From assembly GCF_014898055.3 (NCBI RefSeq), contig NW_023601212.1:33654329-33718328 (forward strand): a DNA stretch of 64,000 nt, read 5' to 3'. Source of the stretch: Talpa occidentalis (taxonomy: Eukaryota; Chordata; Mammalia; Eulipotyphla; Talpidae). How positions within the stretch are numbered: the first letter of the stretch is position 1; each line of letters opens with the position of its first letter. The notes below the pieces were generated by a model that ran no database searches, was not told the DNA's origin, and saw nothing but the letters and a program-made list of their open reading frames with translations. Of the stretch, positions 1-12,000 are shown piece after piece. The position numbers were made by a program, and so were the translations under genes.

Positions 1-66
1 CCTTACATTGCCTTACATTACATGCCTTACATTGCCTTACATTACATGCATTACATTGCCTTACAT
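1..66. repeat. 24-bp tandem repeat cut by window edge
   Basis: Two exact copies of a 24-bp unit (1-24 and 25-48) are followed by a partial third (49-66). The unit itself is built from the submotif ccttacattg. The array probably extends left of the window. Confidence 0.9.
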
Positions 67-67
67 A

Positions 68-718
68 GCTCATCTTCTGCAGCCAGTTTTAAAATGATTT
101 GACATCTTTGTAAAACTCCCTGAAACTCAATAAAGATGGTTTTAGGTCAAGACCCTTTAATTTCAATGAAACTTGAATGTCTGCAAATGATCTAAAATTT
201 CATTTTTTTTTGAATAATTACTGGCTACTAGTAGCCTTATTGAAAGAATTTATAGGTTAACTGATGTCTTGTTCCTAAAAATAATAAAAGTGATAAGGAG
301 ATTATTTCATTGGCACTTATCACTAGTCCATTAAAAAAGTGAAAACTGCAGTACCTTTTAGGCCCCCTGGCTGTGACTTGTGTATACACAAGCCTATGTA
401 ATCCTTGAAGATTCAGGCTTTTCTATCAAATTGCTGAGTGCAATGTAGAAATATTTTTTTTATTGCTTTTACAAATTCTATAAAAGTACAAGGACATAGA
501 CACCTGGTAGATAGTGGATATTTTATAACATACTAGTTTTAAACTAGAAAATGAATCACATAGGTGATAGAGAATTTCAAGCTTTCCCCGCCCCTGCATT
601 GTATGTGTATTTAGTTGTGAAGTGCAACAGTTACCCAGCTAATAGCACTTGTGTTCCATGTACAGCGTGCTATTTTGTTTGGCTACCAACTCAACTGTTA
701 GGTCTTTATTTTGAAAAT
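68..718. other. Unassigned intron sequence
   Basis: AT-rich single-copy-looking DNA with no repeat or gene that I can name. The 67-codon open frame inside it has no recognisable product and runs into the SINE. Confidence 0.6.
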
Positions 719-727
719 ATATTTTGG

Positions 728-982
728 GTCCCCCCTGGTGGCGCAAGGGGTTAAGATGCAACTTATGAAGCTAGCAGCAGCCACTGCAGCATGAGTTCGA
801 TCCATGGACAGGGAGCACAGCAGACCTCTCCTGGCTCACCCGCTGCTCCCCTCAGCAGTGTATTTCAGTCAGTCTGCCTGTTCTGTTCCCCACTCTGTCT
901 CTGATGAATCCTCTCACCCCCCACAACTCTGGCCTGTACCCTAGTTCTTATATGCATAAATAAATAAATCTTTAAAAAAAAC
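728..982 (+). mobile_element. tRNA-derived SINE, older subfamily
   Basis: A tRNA-like head with box A (tggcgca-ggggttaaga) and box B (gagttcgatcc) is followed by a tRNA-unrelated body and an A-rich tail ending aaatctttaaaaaaa. It is flanked by the TSD atattttgg (719-727 and 983-991). It carries the 'tatttcagtcagtctgcctg' variant that marks the older subfamily. Confidence 0.9.
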
Positions 983-991
983 ATATTTTGG

Positions 992-1473
992 CAGTAGGAG
1001 ATGACATCAGTTGTTAGTTAACAGCTAGAGGTCATACATGATTATATATTCCTTCTTTAGTATATAATTTATCTACCCTCAAATGTGTGGAATGAACACT
1101 TGAGTGATGTTATGTATTTTTCCCCTTTGTATCATCATCGCTGTTTTTTCATTCACCTTGGTTTTGTCTTGTTGCCTCAGTCACAAGAAACTGAGCTAAC
1201 CCAAAAATTAAATTTGTATTTTGTTAAAAATGATAGTAAAGTAAATGCATTCTTTGTCTAAATCTATTTACTGTCTATCTACCTTGTTCGTAAATCCTTG
1301 AAAAGATATAGTTATCCACTTTAGATTTTCACACACATCTAGGAAGAAAAAACACTACATGGCTACTGAGGGGAATATTTGCAAGGGCTCTCTGGTGATG
1401 GGTGTTCTTAGCAGGTCCTTGTTTGATGCATGAGCTAGTGATTTAACTAGAAATTCAAAGTTCCACTGTTTAA
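992..1473. other. Unassigned intron sequence
   Basis: AT-rich DNA between two SINEs. No repeat family or gene recognised. Confidence 0.6.
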
Positions 1474-1708
1474 TTTCTTTTTTTTAAAGATTTATTTATG
1501 CATACAAGAACTGGGGTACAGGCTAGAGGTGTGGGGGATGAGAGGATTCACCAGAGACAGAGTGGGGAACAGAACAGACTGACTGAAATACACTGCTGAG
1601 GGGAGCAGTGAGCGATTCAGGAGAGGCCTGCTGTGCCATGTGGGTTTCTCCCTGGCCAGGGATCGAACTCATGCTGCAGTGGCTGCGGATAGCTTCATAG
1701 GTTGCTTG
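1474..1708 (-). mobile_element. tRNA-derived SINE, older subfamily, head truncated
   Basis: Read on the - strand, the body and an A-rich tail (T-run at 1478-1486 on +) match the copy at 728-982. The tRNA-like head stops within box A, so the 5' end is truncated. Confidence 0.87.
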
Positions 1709-2424
1709 GATATTCAGTAAAATTCTCAGAATAATTGAATGCATATTCTTGTTTAATTGTTGATGATTATATTTCTTTTGTGTTTAATATTTTTGGTCTA
1801 ATGGTTTGTGTTATCAAACAAAAATGCTTAGAATTTGCATCGATTCTGTGCAAGATGCAGTCAAGTATGCAAACCTGTTTGAATTTGACTTGCATGTGCC
1901 ATTTAAAGCAAAATTGTAGCATGAAGTTATGCTAAGAGAGAGCAGATGGGAAAGCGTCTTCCTCCTGGAGCTCTTTGAGTGGACTGTTCTATTTTAAGAA
2001 GTTAGGTAAATGTATGACTCTCCTCTCATATCCTGCATAAGTCTGCTTACACTCTGCACAGTTTCTCTCAAATGAGAGAAATATTTGTTAGCAAGTAGAC
2101 ACCTGTTGCCAAAGATGCACTGCTAGGAAATGGAAGGACATATCACTTCAGGACAGTATCTGAAGACATAGAATCATGTGCTGCAAGCTTTTAGCCACTC
2201 ATAAAATACAAAATCCCAGCCTAGTGTGATTTAGGAAGCAGGATCACTGGGATTATCTCTGAAGGTGCAAGATGTGCTATCCCTGTTGTACGGAATTGAG
2301 AAAGAGTTAATGCATTAGAACTAAAATAGGGAGCAATCACTGCCTGGGCAGGTTTTATTTGAGGCCTATTAAATAGTTCATTATTAGGCTTGTGACTATC
2401 AAACATTAGTGAACATAATATGTA
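1709..2424. other. Unassigned intron sequence
   Basis: No repeat or exon recognised. Several short frames here have no coding character. Confidence 0.55.
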
Positions 2425-2590
2425 CCTGAAGTAAATTGAATGCAGATTCCAGAGCCTCTTCCTCAGAGGGTCTGATTGAATAGCTCTGGGAAGGTGTCTA
2501 AACTCTACATTTTAAAGTGGGTATGCTATAGGGCTGCATAAAGGTGATGAAATTCCAGTAATTCCAACCGTTGGGATCACTGATCTAGAC
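2425..2590 (+). mobile_element. MER5-like non-autonomous hAT relic
   Basis: The pattern 'gcagattcc...ctctggg...acattttaaa...tgatctaga' resembles the MER5A/MER5B consensus I remember. It is diverged and has no clear terminal repeats, so it could be another ancient DNA element. Confidence 0.4.
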
Positions 2591-3118
2591 TGTGAGTTGC
2601 ACACACTGATTTTTGAGATAGAATCTGGAAATGACACTATTGGAATAAGTATATCACTGGAAATTCTTCCCTAAAAGAGAAGGAATAAAGAGGGTGAGTT
2701 GGGACCACATCCTATGTGGTATCTTTTGTGATCAAAATAATCTTGTTGCTTGTGTGGTAGATTTTTTTGTGGACTCTTACCCCATTTTTCTTAAGAATGT
2801 TTTGGTAGTTCCCCTAAGTTTATGTCAGTAGATTGCATGCCTTTGTTATTTTAAGTGTCCTGTCACCTCATTCCTTAAAATGATGAAACAGCTATTCAAA
2901 AACTTTGGGAATAGTGAAGGGGCAGGGAGAAGCAGGACTGTTTTGAGGGGTCAGTTTGACATAGGCATAAGCTTCTGTGTTTTCCAGAATAAAACTGATA
3001 CAGTATTCTTCAAAAGCTCCATCTGCTGGTTCATTTTGGAATGATAACTTGTTCACATGCCAATGAAAATTTTAGAAAGGGGTGGAGGAAGAAAGAAGAG
3101 ATCTTGGTGCCAGAAAAA

Positions 3119-3616
3119 AGTTTTTTTTTTTCTTTTTAAAAATTAATTAATTTTTAATTGAAGTAATATTTGAATATTCCCATCGTGTTGCCACCACAAC
3201 ACCAACAGTTGTACCTGCCACCAAGTCACCAACAGTCCACTACCCTAGTCCATTGTGCTACCTTTGCTTTTTGTTTTTATTCCTCACCCAAACCCTCCTC
3301 TCCTCTGAGTGCTTCAGTTCTATAGTCAGCTCTCAAAGATTAGTTTTTAAGCTTGTCTTTATCTGACACTCACTATAGTCACTCTCTATTCCACATATTA
3401 GTGACACTATCTGATATTTATCATTTTCTTCTGACTTATTTCACGTAGCATTTTCCCTTCCAGCTCCATCCATATTGCTGGAAATGGCATGAATTTATCT
3501 TTCTTGATCACTGGGTCATATTCTATTGTGTATATATATATATATCACATCTTTTTGATCTACACATCTGTTTTGGGTCACTTAGGTTGTTTAGCTATAG
3601 TAATTTTTTTTTTTTC
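3119..3616 (-). mobile_element. L1 3'-end fragment
   Basis: On the - strand this contains the end of ORF2 followed by a C-rich-on-plus 3' UTR and a poly(A) (T-run at 3120-3131). The landmarks 'ccagctccatccatattgctg' and 'tatattctattgtgtatata' match the other L1 copies here. It is 5'-truncated to about 0.5 kb and more diverged than the long L1 at 32318. Confidence 0.88.
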
Positions 3617-4704
3617 TAGAAAGGAAGCCATCAGAGGTTCAGATATAGAACCACTCCTCAAACACTACCAAAATATCATCAATATAATAAGGTTCTTTTA
3701 TCTGCCTCTTTAGCCAATTAGTCTTTCTTTCTTTCAGTGGCTCACTAGGGTGGCAGACTAGTTGAACTCTACAAATAAATAGTGACCCAACATTTGAAGA
3801 AGTTTGCATTTTTATAGAGGTCTAGAGCCAATCTATCATGAGAGTGAGCTATTCATGTAGAGATCGTAATGTTACCTTAATTGCAAGTACTTGAAGGTCA
3901 CTTGATTCTTTTTCCATTCATTGTATTGCATTTGTTATGTGTGAATCAACCTTCCTCAGTGGAAGGAATAAAACTATTGTAAGACATGCTTCCATTCCTT
4001 GTTGCTTTATGCCTGTGCTTGTTCATGCATTGACTCTCCAACTAAATATTAGGAGAGACTGATTGTTATGATTAATTTTATTCACATGCACATACATATA
4101 GATGCACACATATCCATCCCATTTTCTTTCACTTTTTTTCCCCATCGAACATTAAGTTATTGTTCACATCTGAAGTATAGGAATTACTATAATGTCCTGT
4201 GGTTTTGGTTCATCCAGTCTCCTATGTATGTCTGTCCATGCCCTGCAAAAGATCTAATTGATAAAGGCAGTTAATATGTGTTTGCTAGGTGAATGAATAA
4301 ATGATTGAATAAATCCTTGTGTACTTTTTGTTATAACTGGTTACGTTCTGTAGACTTCATGCTCTATTTTCATTCACTATTTTAGTTGATTATTTAACTA
4401 TGTGCAATATTTTCATCAACATAAATAAATGTATGTAGAGTTTCAACGGTGTATTTTAGAATGCCCTGCGATTTTCCAATCACTCACATTTGTATGTTTT
4501 ATCGGAGCTTCACAGTAATCTAGATTTTAGGCTGATCATTTATAGTTGGATTAACACAATTATGTTAAAATGCCTGTAGACGCAGAAATTGATTGGGGGA
4601 GCAGATATACTGCCACTTACAAGTGTTTGTATTCTGTAAGTTAAATAGGTACAAAATAGGTACAGGTAGAGACATGGTATCTCTACCATGTTCTTTTGTT
4701 CATT
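3617..4704. other. Mostly unassigned intron sequence
   Basis: Around 4220-4320 there is an L2-like 3' end (ending 'gtgaatgaataaatgattgaataaa'). The rest is not assigned. Confidence 0.45.
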
Positions 4705-4837
4705 TTTTTTAATTTTTATTTATTTTTTTTTTGTGGGACCCTCGCCGGTGGCTGGGGATCGAACTACCACTGCAGAGGCTGTGGGCAGCCTCGCAACCCA
4801 GTGCTCAACTGCTGCGCCACCAGGGGAGTCCTGCTTA
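4705..4837 (-). mobile_element. Short SINE with tRNA-like head only
   Basis: On the - strand the complete tRNA-like head (box A tggcgcagcagttgagc, box B agttcgatccc) ends at ...agggtcccaca and passes straight into poly(A), without the roughly 170-bp body seen in other copies. It has its own TSD tttgttcatt (4695-4704 and 4838-4847), so it inserted in this short form. Confidence 0.85.
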
Positions 4838-4847
4838 TTTGTTCATT

Positions 4848-5789
4848 ATTATCTCAATATGCAAGAAATTCTGTGCTATTAAACATTCTATTAAGAAAAA
4901 TCTCTACAAACCAGCATATGCACAAATCTATCCTGCAGTAGTTGTGAACAGATAAAATAGCACAACACACATGGAGGGATAAAGTTCTAGAAAAAAGTGG
5001 CCAAGCTAGAAGTCATTGATTTAGAAACAGGTAAACTGGTATTGGGTATTGTTTGAGGGCCCAGCTGATATTGGAGAGAATAAATTTGTAGCCTAAATTG
5101 AGAGGAGGAGTGTGACTTAGAGAGGCATAAAGTGGTAAAGGTTTTCATTACAAATTAGAAGGCCTGTAGGTAACATTGAGCTCGAGGAGCTTGGGGACAG
5201 TCCATTGCAGCGGAGGCTGTGTTCTGGCAAGTCCCGTACATGGTTGTGAGGCACAGCAGACCTGCACCTTCAGTACCAACCTTCCTGGATTGGATACAGA
5301 TATTTAGTGTACAGCTGGGCCTTTAATTCATTCTCTCATGGGGAGGCTGTTGAACAGAGGAAGGCAAATTAGGAGTTCCTAGGACTTTAACAAAAAGTTT
5401 TCCAAACTTGCAGCATTTGGTGTATAATTTAATTGATGTGTATGTCTTTTCTTTTTTTTTTTTAAGATGCCTGTAAGCCTGTTTGTGTATTTGTGTGCCC
5501 CAGATGGATGGGTGCAGGTGAAGCAATTCAATAAATGTTACATTTGGATTTTTGCTTTAATCTGACTTTGGGGATGGAAATTTTCTGTCTCTTTCCATTT
5601 TTGAGATCATATAATGCCTACCTCTCACGGAAGGGTAAATATGTAATGAATTGTGAGCAGAGAATTAAAGACACTGCTTACTATCGTGCATCACTGTCAA
5701 TGACTTCCTTGTGCTGCTTTGCTGCTGTCTTGAAGACCAAAAACATCAGTGTTCAGATGCTTTCCCTCCTTTACTATGGTAAAGAACAG
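4848..5789. other. Unassigned intron sequence
   Basis: No repeat, exon or RNA gene recognised. A T-run lies at 5452-5463. Confidence 0.55.
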
Positions 5790-5945
5790 GTTTCCAAGTC
5801 AAACTCTAACCCCTGCTGTTACTTCAGGCATTCTTGGATAAGTCTCTCTGAAGCTCAGTTTCTTACCTATAAAATGTGGGTCATACTTATTACATAGGAT
5901 TTGGAGATTAAAATTATGAATAACAAAGTATTTAGAATACTGTAA
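5790..5945 (+). mobile_element. MIR relic
   Basis: The conserved MIR core is visible: 'gataagtctctctgaagctcagtttcttacctataaaatgtggg' with trailing 'attacataggatttggagattaaa'. It is strongly diverged and the limits are approximate. Confidence 0.7.
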
Positions 5946-6504
5946 AGGGTCATTTAATTTTGGTGTCTTTTTCTAACTTCAGTTCTCTGTAGATATGCAT
6001 TTTGGTGATATTGTCTGATATCTTCCGTTCCTCCAGCGACCATCTTTGGCAAAGCCTCTAGTTATTTTCTTCCTTTATAGTTTTTGCTTAGCACTTTCAT
6101 GATTCTTGTAGGAAATATTCAACATTTCTGGGTATACAACATTTCAGGGTTATTCTCTAGGTCTAATATGCTTAGAAGTGGTATTTCCTCCCAGAAATCA
6201 CAAATGTGATCATATTGGTTATGTATTTATCCACTCATTCACTTACCTCTCACTTCATTTTTTCAGATGGCATTTATTTACCAATGGGCACTTCCAGATT
6301 CGCTCAGCATGGACTTGATATGTGTTAAACACATGCGAGAAGTGGGATACTCAGACAACTTTGATATTTTCTGTTTGGATTTAAAAGATATAAAATCATA
6401 TTAAAAAAGTCACAGGCTAAAGTATGTGACAGCTATTTTTGCACCTTCCTCTCCATTCTATTCCCACCTTTTCTTATTTGGCATAATGTAGAGAACATAT
6501 AGAC

Positions 6505-6605
6505 TGAAAGAAGGGTTTGTTTATTGAACCCTTATGTATCAGGCACTGTACAGTATTCTTAACACTTTATGTCATGAAATACAACAGTTTTTCTGGAGTG
6601 ATGCA
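6505..6605 (-). mobile_element. MIR relic, 3' part
   Basis: 'ttattgaacccttatgtatcaggcactgtacagtattcttaacactttatgtcatga' resembles the reverse complement of the MIR 3' end. The piece is short and diverged. Confidence 0.45.
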
Positions 6606-6754
6606 TTACCGTGGTCTAGGAAATAGCAAGAACCAGACCTCTCTGACTTGAGCTTGTGATACTCTAACTTCCACTCAAGGTTCTACTGAGCGCTTCATGA
6701 ACTGGCCCAGTAAGCTTCATCTTCCCCTGTGGCCTGTGTCCTAGTAGTACCCAG

Positions 6755-7075
6755 GATTGAAATGCCCCCTTGCTCCACTTTTCCATGTGATCAGCCCTTT
6801 CATGGCTTTCAGAGTTCAGCTCAGTATCACCTCCCCTGCCTACCATTCTCTTTCCCCACACTTTTATTTCCATATAACTCTGATCATCAGAAGCTATCTT
6901 TTTATTTACATGTTTACCTATGTATTATTGCCTTTCTTGTCTTGCTGAAATTTAAGCTCTGCAAGGGCAGAGAACTTGACTGGGTCCTCATGATGAACTT
7001 TCCCATACTTAGAATAGTCCTGGCTGGATTTAGGTTCTTAGTAAATCTTTACCTACTAAATAAATGTCATTTTGG
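6755..7075 (+). mobile_element. L2 3'-end relic
   Basis: The sequence runs through a typical L2 3' end: 'ctgaaatttaagctctgcaagggcagagaacttg...' up to 'ctactaaataaatg'. Frames overlapping it are not genes. Confidence 0.65.
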
Positions 7076-7254
7076 AAGAAGTCTTAGAGTTGGAAAAGTA
7101 AGATTGTAGTTACAAAATCTGTAGGGTAGGAGAGGGAGAATTATCATGTAGTTGGTGACTATTTTGGACCCAGCAGCAGTGTTTTTAATATATGTTCATT
7201 GTTTTTATAATATGTATTAATGAATTAAAAAAAATAGAAAATCTTGTGAGAAAT

Positions 7255-7370
7255 TTGGAGACATTGAGTAACTTGCTTATGATCACAATTAATTACTGAT
7301 AGAGATAAGATTACATCTTGGTGTGTTTATCCCCAGGCTTTGTATTCCTTCCACCATATTTTATGTGTCA
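7255..7370 (-). mobile_element. MIR relic
   Basis: The reverse complement of the MIR core is visible as 'gagtaacttgcttatgatcacaattaattactgatagagataagattacatcttgg'. Confidence 0.55.
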
Positions 7371-8436
7371 AACCTCTGGGCATGGCAGACACTGCCATTC
7401 ACTGCCTAGCTCATTAGGAAGGAAGGACTTCTTCCCCTAGATGTTGGGAATGTTGCTGAGAGTCACCTTGAACTGTCGCTGGTCTAAGAGAGCTGCCTTG
7501 TCCAAGGTCATGCCCTTTACTGGTGCCTTATTAACATGGAGGTATGAAAAAGTGTCCCCTTATCTTAATTGAGCCAACAATGAAGTTACAACCTTGTGTA
7601 GGGTCAGCTGATACCACTGTTGGAAGTGTGTCAGAATCCATCTTCTCCCTCATTCCAATTCTGCTTCGTTTGTTGCTCTTTCATGATCATTGATCCCAAG
7701 AGTGCTCCATAATAAGCTTTCTGCTTGCTACTCTTCTCCGAATCTGCTCCCTAGGGAGCTCACCCTACAGTAGTGAGCTTGGAAGCTGTGATGGCATTAA
7801 TAAAAGTGCAGAAGTCAGCAATGGGGAGGTGGCATTTGGAAGAAATATAATAAGCTTAGATTTGGATTTTTTGAATTTAGGGTATGAATGATAAGCTCTA
7901 GCTTATAAACTTTTTGAGGGCTTAGGCTCATTTGTCTTAGCACAGTGTCTGCCCCAATGTAGGCAGTTGAGTCAGTAACTAGACCATTGTTAATTGGGTG
8001 TTGGAGTTTGGTTGAAAATTCATGGAGGTAAGAGCTAATATCATTGCACTAAAAGAGCTGCCTTGCCCAAGGTCATACTCTACCAGTACCTAATCACAAG
8101 CTCTCTGAAAGAGAAAAAGTAAGAGCAATAAAATATTGAGAGTGCCAGAAGAATAAATGCCTTATTTTTGTTTCTGGGGATGGGTGGTGTCTGGAGGCAA
8201 CTGTGAGTAAAGGTGGTAGTGGCTGGTATTTGTAAAATAATGGCAAATGATTTGAGGGCGGTTCTGTCTAACCTTGTGTGAGAGAGAAAGTTGGTAGTCT
8301 TAGTAAATAAGTGACAGTCCTCTACCTAAGGTAGAAACATGGCTTTAAGGAGGGAATATACAAGGAGTGAACACAGGATATTATGGGCATGAAATTTCTA
8401 TCCAAGACATTTTGCCATAAAAGTAAAGAGAGAGAG
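7371..8436. other. Mostly unassigned intron sequence
   Basis: A possible L2-like end lies near 7895-8000 ('agcttataaactttttgagggcttaggctcatttg...gcacagtgtctg'). The rest is not assigned. A 'gagctgccttg-ccaaggtcat' phrase occurs twice, at 7490-7511 and 8056-8075. Confidence 0.4.
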
Positions 8437-8747
8437 TGGGCCTCCCCGGTGGCGCAGCGGTTGAGCGCTGGGTTGCGAAGCTGCCTGCGGCCTCTGCAGC
8501 GCTGGTTCGATCCCTGGCTGCTCCCTGGCCACCGGAGGAGGGTCCCACATGGTGCACAGACCTCTCCTGCTGCCCGCTGCTCCCCTCAGCAGTGTACTTC
8601 GGTCCTTCTGCCTGCTCTGCTCCCCACTCTGGCTCTGGTGAATTCTCTCACCCTCCCACGCTTCTGACTGTACCCAGTGCATGTATAAACAAAACAAACA
8701 AACAAACAAACAAATAAATAAATAAAACATGCCTCTATAAAAAAAAA
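8437..8747 (+). mobile_element. tRNA-derived SINE, younger subfamily, full length
   Basis: The copy begins gggcctccccggtggcgcag, with box A at its head and box B (ggttcgatcc) at about 8504. It has the complete body and a (caaa)n/(taaa)n tail, then the tag catgcctctat and a final A-run. The TSD aaagtaaagagag lies on both sides (about 8420-8433 and 8748-8760). It carries the 'gtacttcggtccttctgcctg' variant of the younger subfamily. Confidence 0.93.
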
Positions 8748-8761
8748 AAAAGTAAAGAGAG

Positions 8762-9595
8762 GGAGGTAGATGGCAGGTCTTGAGGCCTAATCAAAGTTTA
8801 TTAAAGAAGTAGAGATATATTTGGAGGTAATAGACTGGCCATAAAATTTGGAGATGAATGAGATGAGTAGTCTTTGTGAAAAGATAGGGTTGACTTAGGG
8901 GCATTCTCTAGCCTGTAGAGTCAGGATACTTCTTTCTTTGTAATCAAAGGGAATGCCTCATGGCAGAATATGTAAGACAGCTGCCACATTTACACCTATT
9001 TTATAATTTATAACTGGTCAGTAATTTTGTATGTACTGTGGCTGTTAAATTTAAATTTCCTTGCTATTTGCAGTTTTCTATGTGTATCTTAATTATGGTG
9101 GCTGCAGTGACCTTGGGGTGTCAAATGGAATGTCACTAATTTAGCCTTCAGAAGTTATATATTCATGAAGCATACTTTTTTTTCATTTGTAAATTCCCCT
9201 GTGGATAACTTTTGCATTGCTTTATCAACCTGAAAACTTCAGATTTTCTCATCCTTTTAAAGAGAGGATTTTATAAATTGAACTTGTGGAAGGAACTGTT
9301 GTTTGGGTTGTGCTTATTTTCTCTGCTCTTTCTGTTTCAAAGTTAATTTGGGATATGTATTTTATATAGATAACCTCTGTTATTACCCCCTTTGTGTTTG
9401 ATATGACTTTGTTTAGTGTTAGAGCTCTTTTTGACACTGAAGAAAAGGTCACTAATGGAAAGAACTCTCAAGATATAAGAAGCCAACTGAATAGGACTTA
9501 ATTTTGTTGTTATATCAAAATAGCTCACACAGTTGAAAGGTGATATGAAAGGTGAAATAAGGTCAAGGAGGACACACACTATCAATTGTGGGTTC
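8762..9595. other. Unassigned intron sequence
   Basis: AT-rich. Two overlapping minus-strand frames (9249-9585) have no recognisable product and compositions typical of non-coding DNA. Confidence 0.55.
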
Positions 9596-9639
9596 TTAGC
9601 TCACTCCCCTTCTCTTTCTGGGTAAATGTCACTCAGTTT

Positions 9640-9755
9640 TGTCAAGCATGTATTTTTGCCTACTTTGTATACCACCAGATCCTAAGTCTGGTAGTGCCTG
9701 GCACATAATAGTTGATCAGCAAATATTTGTTCAGTGAATAAGTTTAATGCGAATA
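9640..9755 (+). mobile_element. L2 3'-end relic
   Basis: 'gtagtgcctggcacataatagttgatcagcaaatatttgttcagtgaataa' matches the L2 terminal motif. Confidence 0.65.
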
Positions 9756-10443
9756 TGTTTGTCTACCCATGCCACACAAATGTTGTAAGAACAGAGTAAG
9801 ATGATAAATGCAGATGTACTTTATTAAAATAAAATCAATACCAATAACAAAGAATCAGAAAATACAAATATAAGCAATTATAATGGCCTGTTATTTCTGT
9901 TCTTTCATCATAAATTTACTAGACACCCACTCTCTGTGTGTTAAGCCAGAGCACAAGCTCTATGGAATAGTCATTCTAGTTATTACCTGCAGAATTAAGG
10001 AACAAAGAAGTGCTGGATTTTCTGGAGATACTCTTATAACCTGTGATACCATTCAATTTACATTACATACTGGAGGGCGAGGGGATGGAGAATAAGTTTA
10101 TTTCTACATGATCTAACTATATTAAAATTCATCAGAGGTTCATTAAAAAGGTATTTGTTGGCCTTTTATATGCCAGGAGTTTTTGAGATATCATTTTAGG
10201 GGGGGAAAGTATTTATAATTCCTACTTCTCTCAATTTTTTCTTCTGTTTTTTGTTTTGTTTTGGTAGCATTTCAGAGATGAAATTTCATAAGGATTTTAT
10301 CCTTCTTTGAACTCTTTCTTGTGAAAAAAAAAAATCTTCCCAAAGGAAAGCAAGGATCTATGGAAGAGAAATTCACATTAGCCCAACATCAGACTTGAGA
10401 TCTGCAATCTGCATTAGCAGGAAGTCTGCCTTCTTCCTCTTCT
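9756..10443. other. Unassigned intron sequence
   Basis: No repeat or exon recognised. A small A-run lies at 10324-10333. Confidence 0.5.
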
Positions 10444-10545
10444 TTTTTATTTTTTTAAGATTTATTTATTTATGCAAACACAAACTGGGGTACAGGCCAG
10501 AGGTGTGGGGGGTTAGAGAATTCACTAGAGACAGAGTGGGGAAGA
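10444..10545 (-). mobile_element. tRNA-derived SINE, older subfamily, 3' part only
   Basis: Only the tail and end of the body are present on the - strand (aactggggtacaggccagaggtgtgggg... on +). About 170 bp including the tRNA-like head is missing. Confidence 0.85.
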
Positions 10546-11870
10546 CTGTCTTCTTAATTCAGTTTCTGCAGACCTCTGCAGAAGGAAAAGTGTCTTGTTT
10601 CTTAACCAAATTCTTGCCGTGCAGGGTCACTCTGAGTCTGTTTTCCCAATTTCTTTTTTCCCTTCTGTGACTGGTTTAATTTTTGAATGAGCGATGTCTT
10701 GATTTTTGAACATTATCTTACCAAATCTTTGATTTTTGACTTAGGAAATTTTTGTAATGTTTTTATATTATAGAAAGGAAAGGATACAGAGATTCTTAAA
10801 ATTGCGCTTTTATGATAATATTTACAGGCATAAATCTGAGTTCTTTCTTTTTATGTATATACATATCTCTACCTATCTCTGTGTATCTATATCACTATGT
10901 ACCCCCACCCCCACTTCTCTCTCTCTCTCTTTCTGATTGATTATATAAATCAGAAGGGAAATGACTCTGTGATTGTATTCCAAATTTAAAAATGTCATTT
11001 AATAGAAACCTGGAATGGGTATAATTACACTCTTGTGTATAAGAATTTGCCACAAGTAATGAAAATGTCTTTTACCTCCTTAACAAAAGAATCTGCCTCT
11101 AAAGGCATTTATTGTAGGGAGTTATAATGAGATGATTGTGTTGTAATGGAACAGAGATGAGGGAAAGAGTCAATTTTAGCCATAGACTATTGTAATTGCA
11201 TGTGAAGCTTCAGACATATGGGGGAGTTTCTTAGTGTGGATGCTGGAGAAGAAAGATTTATTGTTTCCTCCTGATATAAAGATCAATAAACGCTATGTGG
11301 ACCTGACAGTGTTTGGAAGCTATAAAGTCTCTTTCTCTCTCTCATGTTAACTTACTGCCTTTATAAACACATTTCAAAGAAAACCAGCTATCGCTTTTTT
11401 GTTCTGAATTAAAAATTTTTCTCCCCAAAGTTTGTTTCCAAAGTGCAAACCTGCCTTTCCTACTGAAGGACAATGAATGGGGTTACTTCACTGGTGCCAG
11501 AGGCTGCCAGTATGAATTGGGGTGTAAGAGGCTGCAGTCTGCTGGTCCTCAAGCACTGGGGCAGATTTCTCCTACTCAGCTATGTTCTTGAGATGGAGGT
11601 GGGGATGTTGGAGGAAATCAAACACTAAGTCAGTTGTGAAAGTAATTTTCCACCATTAGTCTTGCTTTCTTGACTGTTGGAAAAAAAAAAATCCAGGGAA
11701 TCTAGGTATCAATACCTGGTTAACACAGATGCCCAGTGCTTTGATCATAGCAGTGGCCTTTATCACGTGAGTGGAGTCAGTGGTGATTGTAATGATAGAC
11801 GTTGACAATCCCTCCGAACATGTAATTGTAAGAAGCATTTTACTATATCCTACCCCAATGGATATGACAC
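10546..11870. other. Unassigned intron sequence with (CT)n
   Basis: A short pyrimidine microsatellite lies at 10913-10934 (ctctctctctcttt). No gene or dispersed repeat is recognised in the remainder. Confidence 0.5.
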
Positions 11871-11997
11871 TTTTTTTATTTTATTTTATTATATATATAT
11901 TTACATTATTTTTCATTTATGCACAATGTATACATTTTCACCTTGGTTATAGTCCTCATACAATTCCCACCCCCTCGTTTTAATCCTAACTTTTTCA
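11871..11997 (-). mobile_element. L1 3'-terminal fragment
   Basis: On the - strand this is an L1 3' UTR end with poly(A), matching the copies at 28417 and 48655 ('acacaatgtatacattttc...tatagtcctcatacaatt' on +). Severely 5'-truncated. Confidence 0.82.
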
Positions 11998-12000
11998 AAG

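Noticed and set aside
1..66. CRISPR-like array
   Set aside because: Units are contiguous with no spacers, in a mammalian intron; it is a minisatellite.
5535..5897. 120-codon + strand frame
   Set aside because: Its 3' third is a MIR relic, no domain is visible, and the start context is poor.
8470..8530. tRNA gene
   Set aside because: The A and B box pattern belongs to the SINE head. The cloverleaf is not maintained and the sequence continues into the SINE body with a poly(A) tail.
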